A stretch of DNA of 64,000 bases from Planctomycetia bacterium (GTDB taxonomy: Bacteria > Planctomycetota > Planctomycetia > Pirellulales > Thermoguttaceae). The stretch is taken from the NCBI GenBank assembly GCA_030539295.1, contig JAUNSJ010000002.1, forward strand, positions 186,001 to 250,000, in the 5' to 3' direction. Positions within the stretch are counted from its first letter, which is position 1, and the number at the start of each line of letters is the position of its first letter. Below are positions 33,180 through 41,967 of the stretch, in pieces. Below the pieces are notes generated by a model. That model searched no databases, had not been told where the DNA came from, and saw only the letters and a list, made by a program, of their open reading frames with translations. The position numbers were made by a program, and so were the translations under genes.

Positions 33180-33219
33180 GTGTACAGGGCCAGGGAAGAG
33201 GGACTTCGACCCTGTACAC
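33180..33219. repeat. 10-bp hairpin in the sialidase upstream region
   Basis: GTGTACAGGG (33180-33189) and CCCTGTACAC (33210-33219) are perfectly inverted, 47 bases upstream of the sialidase start. No T run follows on the minus strand, so it is not a canonical terminator; it may be an operator or a leader hairpin. The rest of the gap 33133-33453 shows nothing else I can support. Confidence 0.55.
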
Positions 33220-33453
33220 GTCTAAGCAAGGGAATAAGTCGCCGCGTGGCTTTTCTCATTTTTGCCTTTTAGCGGTGATATTGTTACACTTCCGGCGGAC
33301 TACGGTGTCCGACGCCTGGCGTCATTACGATAGTCCTCCAAAGTAGTCTTGGACTCCTCCGACCGCAGTGAGCATTCCAAAATATTGCTCACTGGATAAT
33401 ACAGTCGTATCAAGCATTATCTTCCAATATTGCTTGAAAAAAGTTCAAAACAT

Positions 33454-33903
33454 TTATTTCCCCTTTTCCGGACGACCTGTAACCGCAAAATCAAAGACAT
33501 TCTTTTGTCCTGCTGCTACGGTGGCTTTCAGTGTGGTTCGGACGTTGTACTCATCCGCCACAATTTGCTTGACCTCTTCCTCTTCCAGCCCGTTCGTTAC
33601 CTTTGTACGCCCCGTGGGAACAATCGCCGTTATGGAAACGTTGTACTCGCCTGCACTCAGTCCGGCCTCTTTCTCCAGGAGATATTTGCCGTCCCGGATT
33701 TCGCCGCCCGAACGGGACTGCGAAGCTTGAGAATCAATCGGTTCAAAACTGATTGACCCAATCGCTATAGGTGTCCCATCGCAGGTCACTTCTCCCTGGA
33801 CACTCTGCCGGGCCTGTGGATTACTTCCGCAACCTGACATCAAGACAATCCATCCTGTCAGGCAGAGAAATGCCATTACAATTTTTACATCACATGTTTT
33901 CAT
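33454..33903 (-). CDS. lipoprotein of the DUF1559-associated type
   Basis: A 149-residue protein; the start at 33903 has AAAGGG upstream. Signal peptide with lipobox LMSGC (Cys about residue 26), then a beta-sandwich domain with VQGEVTCDGTPIAIGSISFEP, GKYLLEKEAGLSAGEYNVSI and a closing strand FDFAVTGRP. It is the same lipoprotein type as at 2359, 2888 and 53654. It lies directly downstream (22 bases) of the broken DUF1559 gene and upstream of sialidases on the same strand. Confidence 0.72.
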   Translation of the reverse strand: MKTCDVKIVMAFLCLTGWIVLMSGCGSNPQARQSVQGEVTCDGTPIAIGSISFEPIDSQASQSRSGGEIRDGKYLLEKEAGLSAGEYNVSITAIVPTGRTKVTNGLEEEEVKQIVADEYNVRTTLKATVAAGQKNVFDFAVTGRPEKGK

Positions 33904-33925
33904 GATTTGCCCTTTCTGTTTTTTG

Positions 33926-35010
33926 CTATAGAGACACTGTCTCGCCCGCATTCGTTGTCGACATGGCCCGATACGTTGTCATATCCACGGTATCGCTGAT
34001 AAAATGCACGGAACCATCCAGAAAACACAAGTTTACACCGCCCGGATGAAAGCTTCTCGCTGCATATATGTAGCCTTTTTTCACCTTGCCGTTATGAGCA
34101 CAGGGCAGAATTTCAAAAGCTGTTGGTGGCTGAAGAGGCGCGTTCTTTAATGAAGTCCCATTTGTCCCGTTGGAGGAGCCATAATCCGGTTCCGTGGAAT
34201 TCGGAGCGTGATAGGTCGAAAAAATTGTTGTCCCGCCGTGCCAAATAAGACCGCGAAGGTCACTCCATTTTACTGTTGCAGTTGGAATAAAAAATCCCTG
34301 CTTGTATTCTCCAATACCAATTGTATTGGAGAGGCCATCAGTTACCGATGCAAAAGGCACACAGACTTCCGTTTGCCATTTTGAGTCACTTCTGGCGCGA
34401 AATGCCGCTCCTGTATTCACGAATGTGTCCGTTGACAGACATTGATAGATCCATCCTTCCGCGTTTTCATCGTCGTTTGTCTCTCGATGCATTGGGTACA
34501 GGCCCGTGTTACCAACGCAAGCCACATAATTGTGATGCTTGTAATTGGCCTCACCATAAGGATAGGTGCTTGTACGCGGTGTGTCGGAAGGACACGTATA
34601 GGCAGGTATTCGAAGGTTGCCTAGAATATCGTTTGCACTATCGCCCCAACTTTTTGAAAAGTCGTATTCCGAATAGATATTCGTCATCTCCATAAACGGG
34701 GTAATTATGATTGCCCACGCACCATAGTTGGACTGCCAGGAGGAAGGCGGAAGATTATTGTGCGTATCGTGGTAGTTGTGGAGCGCGATACCAATTTGCT
34801 TGAGTTTATTGGTACACTCCATGCGCCGTGCGGCCTCGCGGGCAGCCTGTACCGCTGGTAAGAGAAGCCCGATCAAGATCCCTATGATCGCAATGACGAC
34901 AAGAAGCTCAACTAACGTAAATGCGAGAATTCTTCGCAATCGGGACAAAGCCCCCCCCCCCCGTACTTTAACATCTCCAGGCTTCCGGCCACTTCAAAAA
35001 TCTTCTTCAT
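33926..35010 (-). CDS. DUF1559 pseudopilin-like protein, out of frame at a G12 tract
   Basis: The downstream frame (opening at a TTG, 34948) encodes [17 protein letters not shown], the family core NKLKQIGIALHNYHD and the C-terminal FHPGGVNLCFLDGSVHFIS. Upstream, an ATG at 35010 with a perfect AAGGAG site encodes MKKIFEVAGSLEMLKY and enters G12; the frame then reads GGGGLCPDCEEFSHLR and stops. Thirteen or ten G would join the leader to the pilin frame. The leader plan matches the paralogue at 4429-5514. The gene is therefore either phase-variable, decoded by slippage, truncated, or affected by a homopolymer sequencing error. As sequenced, only the TTG start, with poly-G just upstream as a possible ribosome site, would yield the pseudopilin. 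Confidence 0.8.
34951..34962 (-). repeat. G12 homopolymer separating leader and pseudopilin frames
   Basis: Twelve consecutive C on the plus strand (G12 on the coding strand) lie exactly where the reading frame changes in the DUF1559 gene. A change of +1 or -2 bases restores one continuous frame. Confidence 0.9.
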
Positions 35011-35080
35011 GTTTCGATCTCCTTGTGTTTGTGTGTGAACGTTTTTTTCTGTTACGGATTCTCCCGCAACGACTGCCTCT

Positions 35081-35109
35081 ATTCTATCGACAAATTCGCT
35101 GTTTTGCAA
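35081..35109 (-). promoter_or_regulatory. putative promoter of the locus A DUF1559 gene
   Basis: On the minus strand, TTGCAA (35109-35104) and TAGAAT (35086-35081) are 17 bases apart, about 70 bases upstream of the ATG at 35010. Both hexamers deviate from consensus by one or two bases. Confidence 0.42.
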
Positions 35110-35308
35110 TAGCGTGATAGCGTCAATCGTTTGTGTAAAAACGACATTGTTCTTTACGTGTCTGCGGATAAGATTATTCCTCGCGTTTTTGTAAATTCGG
35201 TTCTGACCGTTCGGCATTGCAAACTACAGCGTAAACAGAGGAAATCCGGTACGCGGCACAAGGAAATTACGCAGGAAAATAAAAGGGTTTAGGAGAAAAA
35301 CAAGATTC

Positions 35309-35342
35309 TTCCGGATAGAGGTATTGAGATTCTTATCCGGAA
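35309..35342 (-). terminator. intrinsic terminator of the TopoVI-A transcript
   Basis: TTCCGGATA (35309-35317) and TATCCGGAA (35334-35342) form a 9-bp stem. On the minus strand it is followed by GAATCTTGTTTTT. It lies 43 bases after the end of the topoisomerase gene. Confidence 0.6.
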
Positions 35343-35384
35343 TAATGGCTCTCTAATTGCATTTTTGCGGCAGAGACATGTCGT

Positions 35385-36542
35385 TTAGTCCAGGAAATTG
35401 CCTTCTTCCAGAAGTCGCGGGACGTATTCTTCTGTCATATAGCTTATGCTTCGGCTGATGAGCGCTTCAACTTCCAGCTTGAAGCCGTTTTTCAGCATCT
35501 GGTCTATTTCCCGCTGCCATTCTTTCTTCTTCGCGAACCAGGGATATTCCGCAATTTGTTTCGCACGCTTTCGGTCAGTATCGTTGAGCGAGATTTTTAC
35601 ACTGTTCGATAAATTACAGCGTTCGAAATCATGACTCCGAAGGCCAATAAAGCGGGCTTTCGGAATGGCCATACGTTTCGATTCATAGGCCAAATTGATT
35701 GACCCCTGTTTCAGAACGCTATAGATGTAGTATCCCCACGGGTCATTATCAAGGAGGCAGTAGACAGGCAAACCGAGTTCGTTATGCAAGCGATTGAGGA
35801 GTCGTCGCACCCCGCGCGGCGGCTGGCCCGACCCATGCGTTAAAATACAGTTGTATTTCTTCCAGAACTTATCCTCATTAAACCGCTGCCACACCGTATT
35901 CTTTTCGACATGAAGAACGAATTTCGCCTGACAGTTTTTGAACTGAATGACGTTCGGCTCCACAATAGACGGAATCGCATAGCCGCCAGAACCCATTCGA
36001 GAGCAGTCGATTTCATCGCCGTTATCAACAATTTGAATATTGCCGACCATATCGCCGCGTTTATCGGCGAACAGATGAAGCTCTTCCCGCAGTGAGTCGA
36101 GCAGAACTTCACAGTCTTCAATAATCGGGTCGCATTCTCCCTGGTCCTTAAAGGTCGGCTCTTTAGTGGGCTTAATATCGTGCTTGAGCATATAGTAGAG
36201 ACCACGAATACTGGTCGTCTTACCCATTTCGATCAGCTGCTTTGTGCCAGAGGCGACGAGCATCGTTTGCATAAAGCTTTTCGCCTGGCCAATATTAAAG
36301 AGTTCCCGACTGGTCGTTTTACTGCCCATTTCCAGAATTTTCTTATTCTGGTTAAAGTGGACATTAGAGAGGGTACGGGCAGGAATATCCAAGGCCGGGT
36401 CGCGACGCCGCGCCGCGGACTTGGTGACATCTTCTGCCATATCCTGGATTTGTGACAGCGTTCGTTCATCCTGCTTTGACAGGGTAACCGAACCGCTCGG
36501 AACGGCATCCTCCTCCGGTTTCCTACTCTTCTTCTTCGCCAT
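35385..36542 (-). CDS. top6A: DNA topoisomerase VI subunit A (Spo11-like)
   Basis: A 385-residue protein. The winged-helix CAP region has TSIRGLYYMLKHD with the catalytic tyrosine (Tyr116/117). The Toprim domain has the conserved Glu in VLHVEKNTVW and the metal-binding LLDNDPWGYYIYSVL. This subunit cuts DNA and needs the ATPase subunit B to form the A2B2 type IIB topoisomerase. No subunit B is encoded in the window. GAGG precedes the ATG, and this site overlaps the stop of the upstream LRR gene (gap nine bases), so the two are translationally linked. Topo VI is mainly archaeal and plant but is known in some planctomycetes. Confidence 0.9.
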   Translation of the reverse strand: MAKKKSRKPEEDAVPSGSVTLSKQDERTLSQIQDMAEDVTKSAARRRDPALDIPARTLSNVHFNQNKKILEMGSKTTSRELFNIGQAKSFMQTMLVASGTKQLIEMGKTTSIRGLYYMLKHDIKPTKEPTFKDQGECDPIIEDCEVLLDSLREELHLFADKRGDMVGNIQIVDNGDEIDCSRMGSGGYAIPSIVEPNVIQFKNCQAKFVLHVEKNTVWQRFNEDKFWKKYNCILTHGSGQPPRGVRRLLNRLHNELGLPVYCLLDNDPWGYYIYSVLKQGSINLAYESKRMAIPKARFIGLRSHDFERCNLSNSVKISLNDTDRKRAKQIAEYPWFAKKKEWQREIDQMLKNGFKLEVEALISRSISYMTEEYVPRLLEEGNFLD

Positions 36543-36551
36543 GGCGCTACC

Positions 36552-38045
36552 TCAACCGGAGATCCGGCATTTCGGAAGGGCTTTGCGCAACTTCTTGAGC
36601 GAATCCGCATTCTCCGGACGCGAAAGACTTGTCCCCGAAAGATGAAGGACCTTGAGCGACTTTAATTCACCCAAGTGCAGAAGATATTCAGGCGTCATTT
36701 GATCATTCTCGCGAAGATCCAGCTCTTCGAGCTTCTTAAGTTGCAAAATGGAATCAATTACATCGTCGGTCAAGGCACCGGCACGCAGTGTCAGTCGCTT
36801 AATATCCGGCATGCGGTCCTCAATTGCAATCAAGGTGTCAAGCCCCATCGGCATGGCGAACAGGGTCAACTCTTCCAGTCCGGAGAGCGTCTGCAAGAAG
36901 TCGGCCAGACCCGTTTGGTCCACCCCGGGAAGTTCGGAAATCTCCAGTGCTTTAAGAGTTTCTTTTCCCGCAAGCGAAGCCAAACCTTCATTCGACAGAT
37001 TCAGGTCGCGCAGTTCCAGTCGAACAAACGGAATCGACGCGATTCCCTTCAATGCCTCGTCAGTAAACGACTTACAGCGAAATAGACGCAATTCGCGCAG
37101 GGACGGCATCTTAAGAAAAGACGCGACCGAGCCGGCGTCGATCTCGTTGCAATCCTGGAATTCCACGTATTTTAATTTCGGGGCATTCGTCAGGTGCTCG
37201 ACCCCCGCGTTGGTAATCATACCGCGGAAATGAACTTCCTGCAGTTCCGGGAGCCGTGCCAGGTACTTCGCGCCGTTATCCGACACATCGGTACAACCAC
37301 GAACGTCCACCACCTTAAGAGACGCTACCTTACTGATTTTGGCCATGCCGGAATTGGTAAACGCGTTATAATGCGCATAAAGCCGTTCCAATTTCGGGTA
37401 CGCTGCCAGTGCGGCCAGCGAGCTGTTATCCAACTTAAGGTCTCGTCGTATCTCCAGCGTCTTTAATTCCGGTAGCTGGGCCAGCAGTTCCAGCGTCGCT
37501 GTCTGGATTCCCGAATTATTAATGACAACGCTCTTAAGCTTTTTCAAATTCGACAGTGCCGCTATCTTCGCGTCGTCGAAAGAATCCCCTTCAAAGGAGA
37601 TCGTTTCAAGATCGTAAAGACGACCTATCGCCTGCATGTCTTCCGTGGTAATACTCGATTTCGGGTCGTCGCCACTTGAGGAGACCGTTATGCCAGTTAT
37701 CGCACCGTTGACCGCCTTCTTGACCGTCCCTTTAAGAAACGTGATTCGCGCGGCTACCGTTTCGATATCTTCCGTTGCCGCCATGGGTTTCGAAATCACT
37801 TTCGGAACAGACGCCGGCTTCTTCTTGTCCTCATAATAACGCTTAAGCCAACCTTCCTGGTCCGGATCCGCACTGGCCGCCGGAGCTGTCATTTTGATCT
37901 GGTCTATGTCGTCGGTGTTGTATTCATAACGAATTTCCTTGCCTTTACCCAGCTCGACGCTTTCCGGGTGATGACACCCCGTAGCGAGGCCCAAAGGGAG
38001 AATCATGGCAAGGAGGACAAATGTGGCAGGATTTACGTTTTTCAT
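36552..38045 (-). CDS. leucine-rich-repeat lipoprotein
   Basis: A 497-residue protein with lipoprotein signal (LLAMILPLGLATGC, Cys about residue 24). A linker and an N-terminal region with ITFLKGTVKKAVNGAITGITV lead into about twelve LRRs of cysteine-containing/bacterial type (LSNLKKLKSVVINNSGI, LPELKTLEIRRDLKL, LKKLEELDLRENDQM, LKSLKVLHLSGTSLS). It probably forms a curved solenoid on the outside of the cytoplasmic membrane or at the outer surface, binding proteins or glycans. GGAG precedes the ATG. It is in one transcript with topoisomerase VI subunit A, an unexpected partner. Confidence 0.8.
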   Translation of the reverse strand: MKNVNPATFVLLAMILPLGLATGCHHPESVELGKGKEIRYEYNTDDIDQIKMTAPAASADPDQEGWLKRYYEDKKKPASVPKVISKPMAATEDIETVAARITFLKGTVKKAVNGAITGITVSSSGDDPKSSITTEDMQAIGRLYDLETISFEGDSFDDAKIAALSNLKKLKSVVINNSGIQTATLELLAQLPELKTLEIRRDLKLDNSSLAALAAYPKLERLYAHYNAFTNSGMAKISKVASLKVVDVRGCTDVSDNGAKYLARLPELQEVHFRGMITNAGVEHLTNAPKLKYVEFQDCNEIDAGSVASFLKMPSLRELRLFRCKSFTDEALKGIASIPFVRLELRDLNLSNEGLASLAGKETLKALEISELPGVDQTGLADFLQTLSGLEELTLFAMPMGLDTLIAIEDRMPDIKRLTLRAGALTDDVIDSILQLKKLEELDLRENDQMTPEYLLHLGELKSLKVLHLSGTSLSRPENADSLKKLRKALPKCRISG

Positions 38046-38151
38046 GGTTTAGCTCCAGCAGGTACAGCACGATTCAATTCCGCTTGCTCAATCGAACAAT
38101 ACGGAATTGCAGTATAGGTCGGAAACTCTGTAATGCAGGCACAGGGAAAGA

Positions 38152-38331
38152 TTATTCAAGTTCCATACTCTTAATCAGAATCTCGGCGCCAGGGGTCATC
38201 TTGCGAAGCTTTTCCGCATAGACCGCCTTCTTCGCGGCATCGGCCTGCGGCAAGCGCGCCTTCATGACATTGACTTTCTCTCGACGTTTGCGGCGGGCAC
38301 GGAGTTCTCGTTTACGTTGGCTCATTGACAT
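38152..38331 (-). CDS. small basic protein, DUF6800-like
   Basis: A 59-residue, strongly basic protein: MSMSQRKRELRARRKRREK, then a helical KLRKMTPGAEILIKSMELE. AAAGGA lies eight bases before the ATG at 38331. Planctomycetes carry a family of such proteins (DUF6800 in my memory: a basic helical head followed by a TPG/SPW-type turn). It may bind nucleic acid or ribosome (inference). It lies 106 bases upstream of the LRR gene on the same strand. The gap 38332-38617 shows no gene. Confidence 0.6.
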   Translation of the reverse strand: MSMSQRKRELRARRKRREKVNVMKARLPQADAAKKAVYAEKLRKMTPGAEILIKSMELE

Positions 38332-38617
38332 AATCAGGTCCTTTCTGACGGAGTCCAAAGTTCATCTTTAATGGTTCTTCTTTACTCGAAAGCAACATTG
38401 GCTTTCTTACAAATTATCCCTAACCCGGCTTACTGGCAACATCTTCGTTACCTCTTGCTACGCCCCGTACGCGACAGAACATCAAGGACTTTCACCCAAG
38501 GTTCCTGCCCGGAGACGCGTTAAGCCCACGGCAAAAAGGAATAACTCGATTACTCATTTTAACCTGTTTTCGCCCTTTCGTCAAGCCGGGGGGCAACAGT
38601 CATTTTTACTTTCTGTG

Positions 38618-39346
38618 CTACATAAATCTTCTAATGATAAAATAATCTAACAGCACGCCTAATGTCGCGTGTTGCACGGTCCCGGAGATGAGCGAGCGGG
38701 TTCGCAACGCAATAAAACCCCAGAACAGACTGGCCGCAATACAGGAAACGATTTCTATCTGCGGATGACCGATATGGACCAAGGTCGCGGCCATGGTCTG
38801 GATCAGTAGAGCCGGGGCCAAGCCACACGACGGGGCCAGACCTTTCATGAGAAAACCCCGAAAGAAAAATTCCCACGACGCGTAATAAAACACGAAGTAG
38901 CAGCATAAATGCGCCGGGATATACCAGCCGGTAAGAGGACGACAGGAGCAAAAGGGGGCCGTGCCCAGAAAAACGTCATTTCCGGCCGACAGCCACCCGC
39001 CCACGGCAAAGAACGGAACGGTCATGAGCATGGTGCGTACCGTTCGGATTGGTACACCCAGGGAGACGCCATAATCCGCCAGCCGTTCTCTCAAGACGAA
39101 CCGGACCAGACAGGCAGGAATAATTCCCATAAGAACCAGCGCGGCCAGAATACGCTGTTCCCCATGCAAAAAGCCCCAAAGGGACAAAGGTCCGTCCGAC
39201 GTCGCGTTCACCTCGGGGGCAAACGGCGGTGTCAGCGGAATGGCCTTCCACGCGACCAGTGCGACAATCGCGTAAAAGAGAATGAGTACCGGTTTGGCCG
39301 TCTCTCGCTTGAAGAAACCGGCCACAAAACTTGTCATTGTATCCAT
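38618..39346 (-). CDS. CPBP-family intramembrane metalloprotease
   Basis: A 242-residue protein with about eight hydrophobic segments. CPBP motifs: SWEFFFRGFLMKG (motif 1, ExxxR with a single Glu where EExxxR is usual), a His in LVHIGHP (motif 2) and SGTVQHATLG (motif 3). Members cleave transmembrane or prenylated substrates or handle bacteriocins. It starts one base after the stop of the upstream epimerase, so the two are co-translated. Whether the missing second Glu affects activity is unknown. Confidence 0.78.
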   Translation of the reverse strand: MDTMTSFVAGFFKRETAKPVLILFYAIVALVAWKAIPLTPPFAPEVNATSDGPLSLWGFLHGEQRILAALVLMGIIPACLVRFVLRERLADYGVSLGVPIRTVRTMLMTVPFFAVGGWLSAGNDVFLGTAPFCSCRPLTGWYIPAHLCCYFVFYYASWEFFFRGFLMKGLAPSCGLAPALLIQTMAATLVHIGHPQIEIVSCIAASLFWGFIALRTRSLISGTVQHATLGVLLDYFIIRRFM

Positions 39347-39347
39347 C

Positions 39348-40388
39348 TCAGGCAGCCTTCTTCTTGATCCGGTCTATCCAAACGCACGTTTTACGCAGGC
39401 CCTCTTCCAGCGATTCCGGTTCGTAGCCGAGTTCCCGCTTTGCCTTCTCGCACGAAAAAGACCAGTCGGCAAGAAAAGTCCGCATCCAGCCCGGCGTTAT
39501 ACGCGGATAGCCATTGGTCATCTTCGCCACGGCGAGCTGCGCGTAGGAAAAGATCATGGCACCGGGCCGAAAGACCGGAATCTTCCAATGTCGCTTACCG
39601 GTGACCCGGTCCACCGTGCGAAAGAATTCGCCCAGCGTTGCGTTCTCGCTCCCCAGAATATATCGCTCGCCGACCCGGCCATGTTCCAGTGCCAGATAAA
39701 TCCCCTTGGCGACGTCGTCCACCAGGACGTAATTCCCCGTATTTATGCCCCCGTTAAGTAGAAAGGGCAATCGGCCGTGCATATAATCGTCAATGAGCAG
39801 ACCGAGTGAATTCCCCTCAGAAAGCTGGCCCGGACCATAAACCCGTGTCGGATTCACGATCACCAGCGGCAGGCCTTTGGCGATCCACTCATGCGACCGC
39901 TCTTCCGCGATGGTCTTTGTCCGTTCGTACTCCGTATAATAGCGCCGCGTGTTTCGTGGCATAGTCTCGTCGCCGATTTGCCCGCGACGCGTTGGCCCCA
40001 GCGAGACAATGGTCGAAGTCCAGACGATTTTTTCTATTCCGGACTCCGCCGAAAGGTCGAAAACGTTCGCGGCGCCCTCGATATTGATACGCGTATAGGT
40101 ATTGATATCCTTGGCGTAGTTCTTCGCATAGCCGGCCAGATGGATGACATAGCGGCAGCCAGCCATTGCCCGAGCCAACGACTCTTTATCGCAAACATCG
40201 CCCCGAAAATGAGTCAGATTCTTGTGGCCCCACAGGTCTTCCATGCGGTCGTCGCATCCAACAGGCAACTGCGGCTCCGAGCGGCTCATCGTGTGCAATT
40301 TGTACCCCTGCGACAGTAAAATGCGCACCAGCGTCGTCCCAATAAAGCCCGACGCTCCGGTAATGAGGATGGTTCCCTCTTTGTTCAT
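39348..40388 (-). CDS. NAD(P)-dependent sugar epimerase/dehydratase (extended SDR)
   Basis: A 346-residue Rossmann protein with the GASGFIG dinucleotide motif (TGASGFIGTTLV), the active-site YTEYERTK (YxxxK), the Ser/Thr of VWTSTIVSLG and the VVNPTRVYGPG segment. It resembles the dihydroflavonol reductase-like/HpnA subgroup of NAD-dependent epimerases. GGGAG precedes the ATG. It is followed directly by a CPBP protease and preceded at 57 bases by a response regulator. The substrate cannot be inferred. Confidence 0.85.
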   Translation of the reverse strand: MNKEGTILITGASGFIGTTLVRILLSQGYKLHTMSRSEPQLPVGCDDRMEDLWGHKNLTHFRGDVCDKESLARAMAGCRYVIHLAGYAKNYAKDINTYTRINIEGAANVFDLSAESGIEKIVWTSTIVSLGPTRRGQIGDETMPRNTRRYYTEYERTKTIAEERSHEWIAKGLPLVIVNPTRVYGPGQLSEGNSLGLLIDDYMHGRLPFLLNGGINTGNYVLVDDVAKGIYLALEHGRVGERYILGSENATLGEFFRTVDRVTGKRHWKIPVFRPGAMIFSYAQLAVAKMTNGYPRITPGWMRTFLADWSFSCEKAKRELGYEPESLEEGLRKTCVWIDRIKKKAA

Positions 40389-40445
40389 ATCTGTCTCCCT
40401 GTTCGTCTCTTGTCTCTTTTAGTCTCTTTCTTTCCGGCCTGACGG

Positions 40446-41192
40446 TTACCCTCCGACCGCTGGCTGGGCCTCGGACTCCTCAACGGATGCAGGAGGCTGG
40501 GCCGGGTCATTCGAGGTCGTTTCACGCCTCTTGGTGCCAAGCTGCTCCTGACGAATGGCCAGGACCGCCGCCTGGGTCCGGTCCGCCACCTTTAATTTAT
40601 GCAGAATATGCGCCACATGCTCCTTGACCGTATTGAAACCGAGACCAAGAGAGGCTGCGATTTCCTTATTGCTCAAGCCCAAGGTAATATGACGGAGCAC
40701 TTGATTCTCACGCGGTGTCAAGGCGGCCAAGCCTTCACGCGGACTGGCATTGTACATACGCCTCGCCATGGTGGATATCCATTTCGAACGCCCGGACGCC
40801 ACGAGGGATCGCAGCTCGTCCAGGAACTGTCCCGCCGACTGCCTCTTGTGTAGAAAACCGTTCATACCCGACGCCGTCGCTTTTGCGCAAGTCGTTTCGT
40901 CGCAACTATCTGTATAGAGAATCAAGAGTCCCTCATACCCCTCGTGACGCAACTCTTGCGATAAGGGGAAGGATTCCCCTTCGGGAAAAGTTTTTTCCAG
41001 CAGGAGAATTTCTGGGTAGCCCCGCGCCATCTGTTCTCGCACCTCCGCCAGACGCGTCGCCGTTTTCCAGAGTCGGAATTCGCTCCCCTTAAAGATTTCC
41101 GCCAGCCCCAGAAGAATCGCCGGATGTGGGTCTCCCGCGACCAGTTGCATCGGTTTACGCGACCGTTTCTTCCTCGTTGCCCCTTCCACCAT
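40446..41192 (-). CDS. LuxR-type response regulator with Glu in place of the phospho-Asp
   Basis: A 248-residue protein: receiver domain (about 16-130) and LuxR-type helix-turn-helix (about 155-215; LTPRENQVLRHITLGLSNKEIAASLGLGFNTVKEHVAHILHKLKV). In the receiver, the acidic pocket has Asp21 and the Lys near 115, but the phosphorylation site reads LLLEKTF: Glu66 where Asp is expected. It may thus be locked in an active-like state or answer to a different signal. A long Gln/Pro/Ser tail follows. GGAGAGGAG precedes the ATG. No histidine kinase is adjacent; it follows a TPR protein and ClpX. Confidence 0.85.
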   Translation of the reverse strand: MVEGATRKKRSRKPMQLVAGDPHPAILLGLAEIFKGSEFRLWKTATRLAEVREQMARGYPEILLLEKTFPEGESFPLSQELRHEGYEGLLILYTDSCDETTCAKATASGMNGFLHKRQSAGQFLDELRSLVASGRSKWISTMARRMYNASPREGLAALTPRENQVLRHITLGLSNKEIAASLGLGFNTVKEHVAHILHKLKVADRTQAAVLAIRQEQLGTKRRETTSNDPAQPPASVEESEAQPAVGG

Positions 41193-41216
41193 GGTTCTCC
41201 TCTCCGTTGGCAGTCG

Positions 41217-41951
41217 CTAGAGGTCGTCTTCCGAATAGCCCAGCCGCCGCGCCTGTTCGTAGTCCGCATTCGCCTCTGTCTGCTTACCCATTTCGTCGCG
41301 GAGTAAGGCCCGATAATACCACGCCGTTCCCTGTTGCGGCGCGATCTGGATGGCTTTATTAAAATCGGCTTCCGCCTCTTTATACTGCTTCAGAACGGTG
41401 TGCACATCGCCCCGCGTTACGAGACATTCATAAAATTCGGGGTCAAGATCAAGGGCGCGGGAATAACTTTCCAAGGCGTCTGACAGGCGACCTTCTTCCG
41501 TGAGCAGAACGCCGCGGTCATACCAGGCGTAGACGAAATCGGGTGCACGACGCAAACTTTCGTCAAAATCGGCCAGCGCTGCCTCCGGCTGCCCTAAAAG
41601 ATCATAGGCAATGCCGCGGCTGTAACGGGCAAGCAGATTCGTTTCGTCCAGACTTAGCGCCTGGGTCAGGTCGTGCACAGCCCCGTCGAAATCACTTTCG
41701 CAGCGGCGAACGTTGCCCGACAGCGTCCATGCGCTACTGTTCTCTGGCGCGAGGTCCATTGCCCGCTTCGCGTCTTTCTTCGCCTTGCCATAGTCTTCGT
41801 ATTCCAGATAGATTTTGCCCCGACCTACGAGCGCCGCAACGCATTGAGGATTAGCTCGCAACGCTTGTTCGTAGTTCTCAAGTGCCTCTTCAAAAAGCCC
41901 TTGCGCGAAGTCCGCGTCCCCGGCTTCGCTGTACAAAACGTCTACTTCCAT
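41217..41951 (-). CDS. tetratricopeptide-repeat protein
   Basis: A 244-residue protein made of about six TPRs (EALENYEQALRANPQCVAALVGRG, ALADFDESLRRAPDFVYAWYDRG, EAEADFNKAIQIAPQQGTAWYYRA). It has no signal peptide or membrane segment, so it is cytoplasmic. The start at 41951 is chosen because AAGGA precedes it, just after the clpX stop. It sits between clpX and the response regulator in one transcript. It could be an adaptor for one of them, but there is no direct evidence. Confidence 0.82.
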   Translation of the reverse strand: MEVDVLYSEAGDADFAQGLFEEALENYEQALRANPQCVAALVGRGKIYLEYEDYGKAKKDAKRAMDLAPENSSAWTLSGNVRRCESDFDGAVHDLTQALSLDETNLLARYSRGIAYDLLGQPEAALADFDESLRRAPDFVYAWYDRGVLLTEEGRLSDALESYSRALDLDPEFYECLVTRGDVHTVLKQYKEAEADFNKAIQIAPQQGTAWYYRALLRDEMGKQTEANADYEQARRLGYSEDDL

Positions 41952-41967
41952 GGCTTTCCTTATGCCT

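Noticed and set aside
33180..33219. Terminator call for the hairpin upstream of the sialidase
   Set aside because: The stem is perfect but no T run follows on the minus strand, the only direction in which a gene ends here, so it is listed as a repeat.
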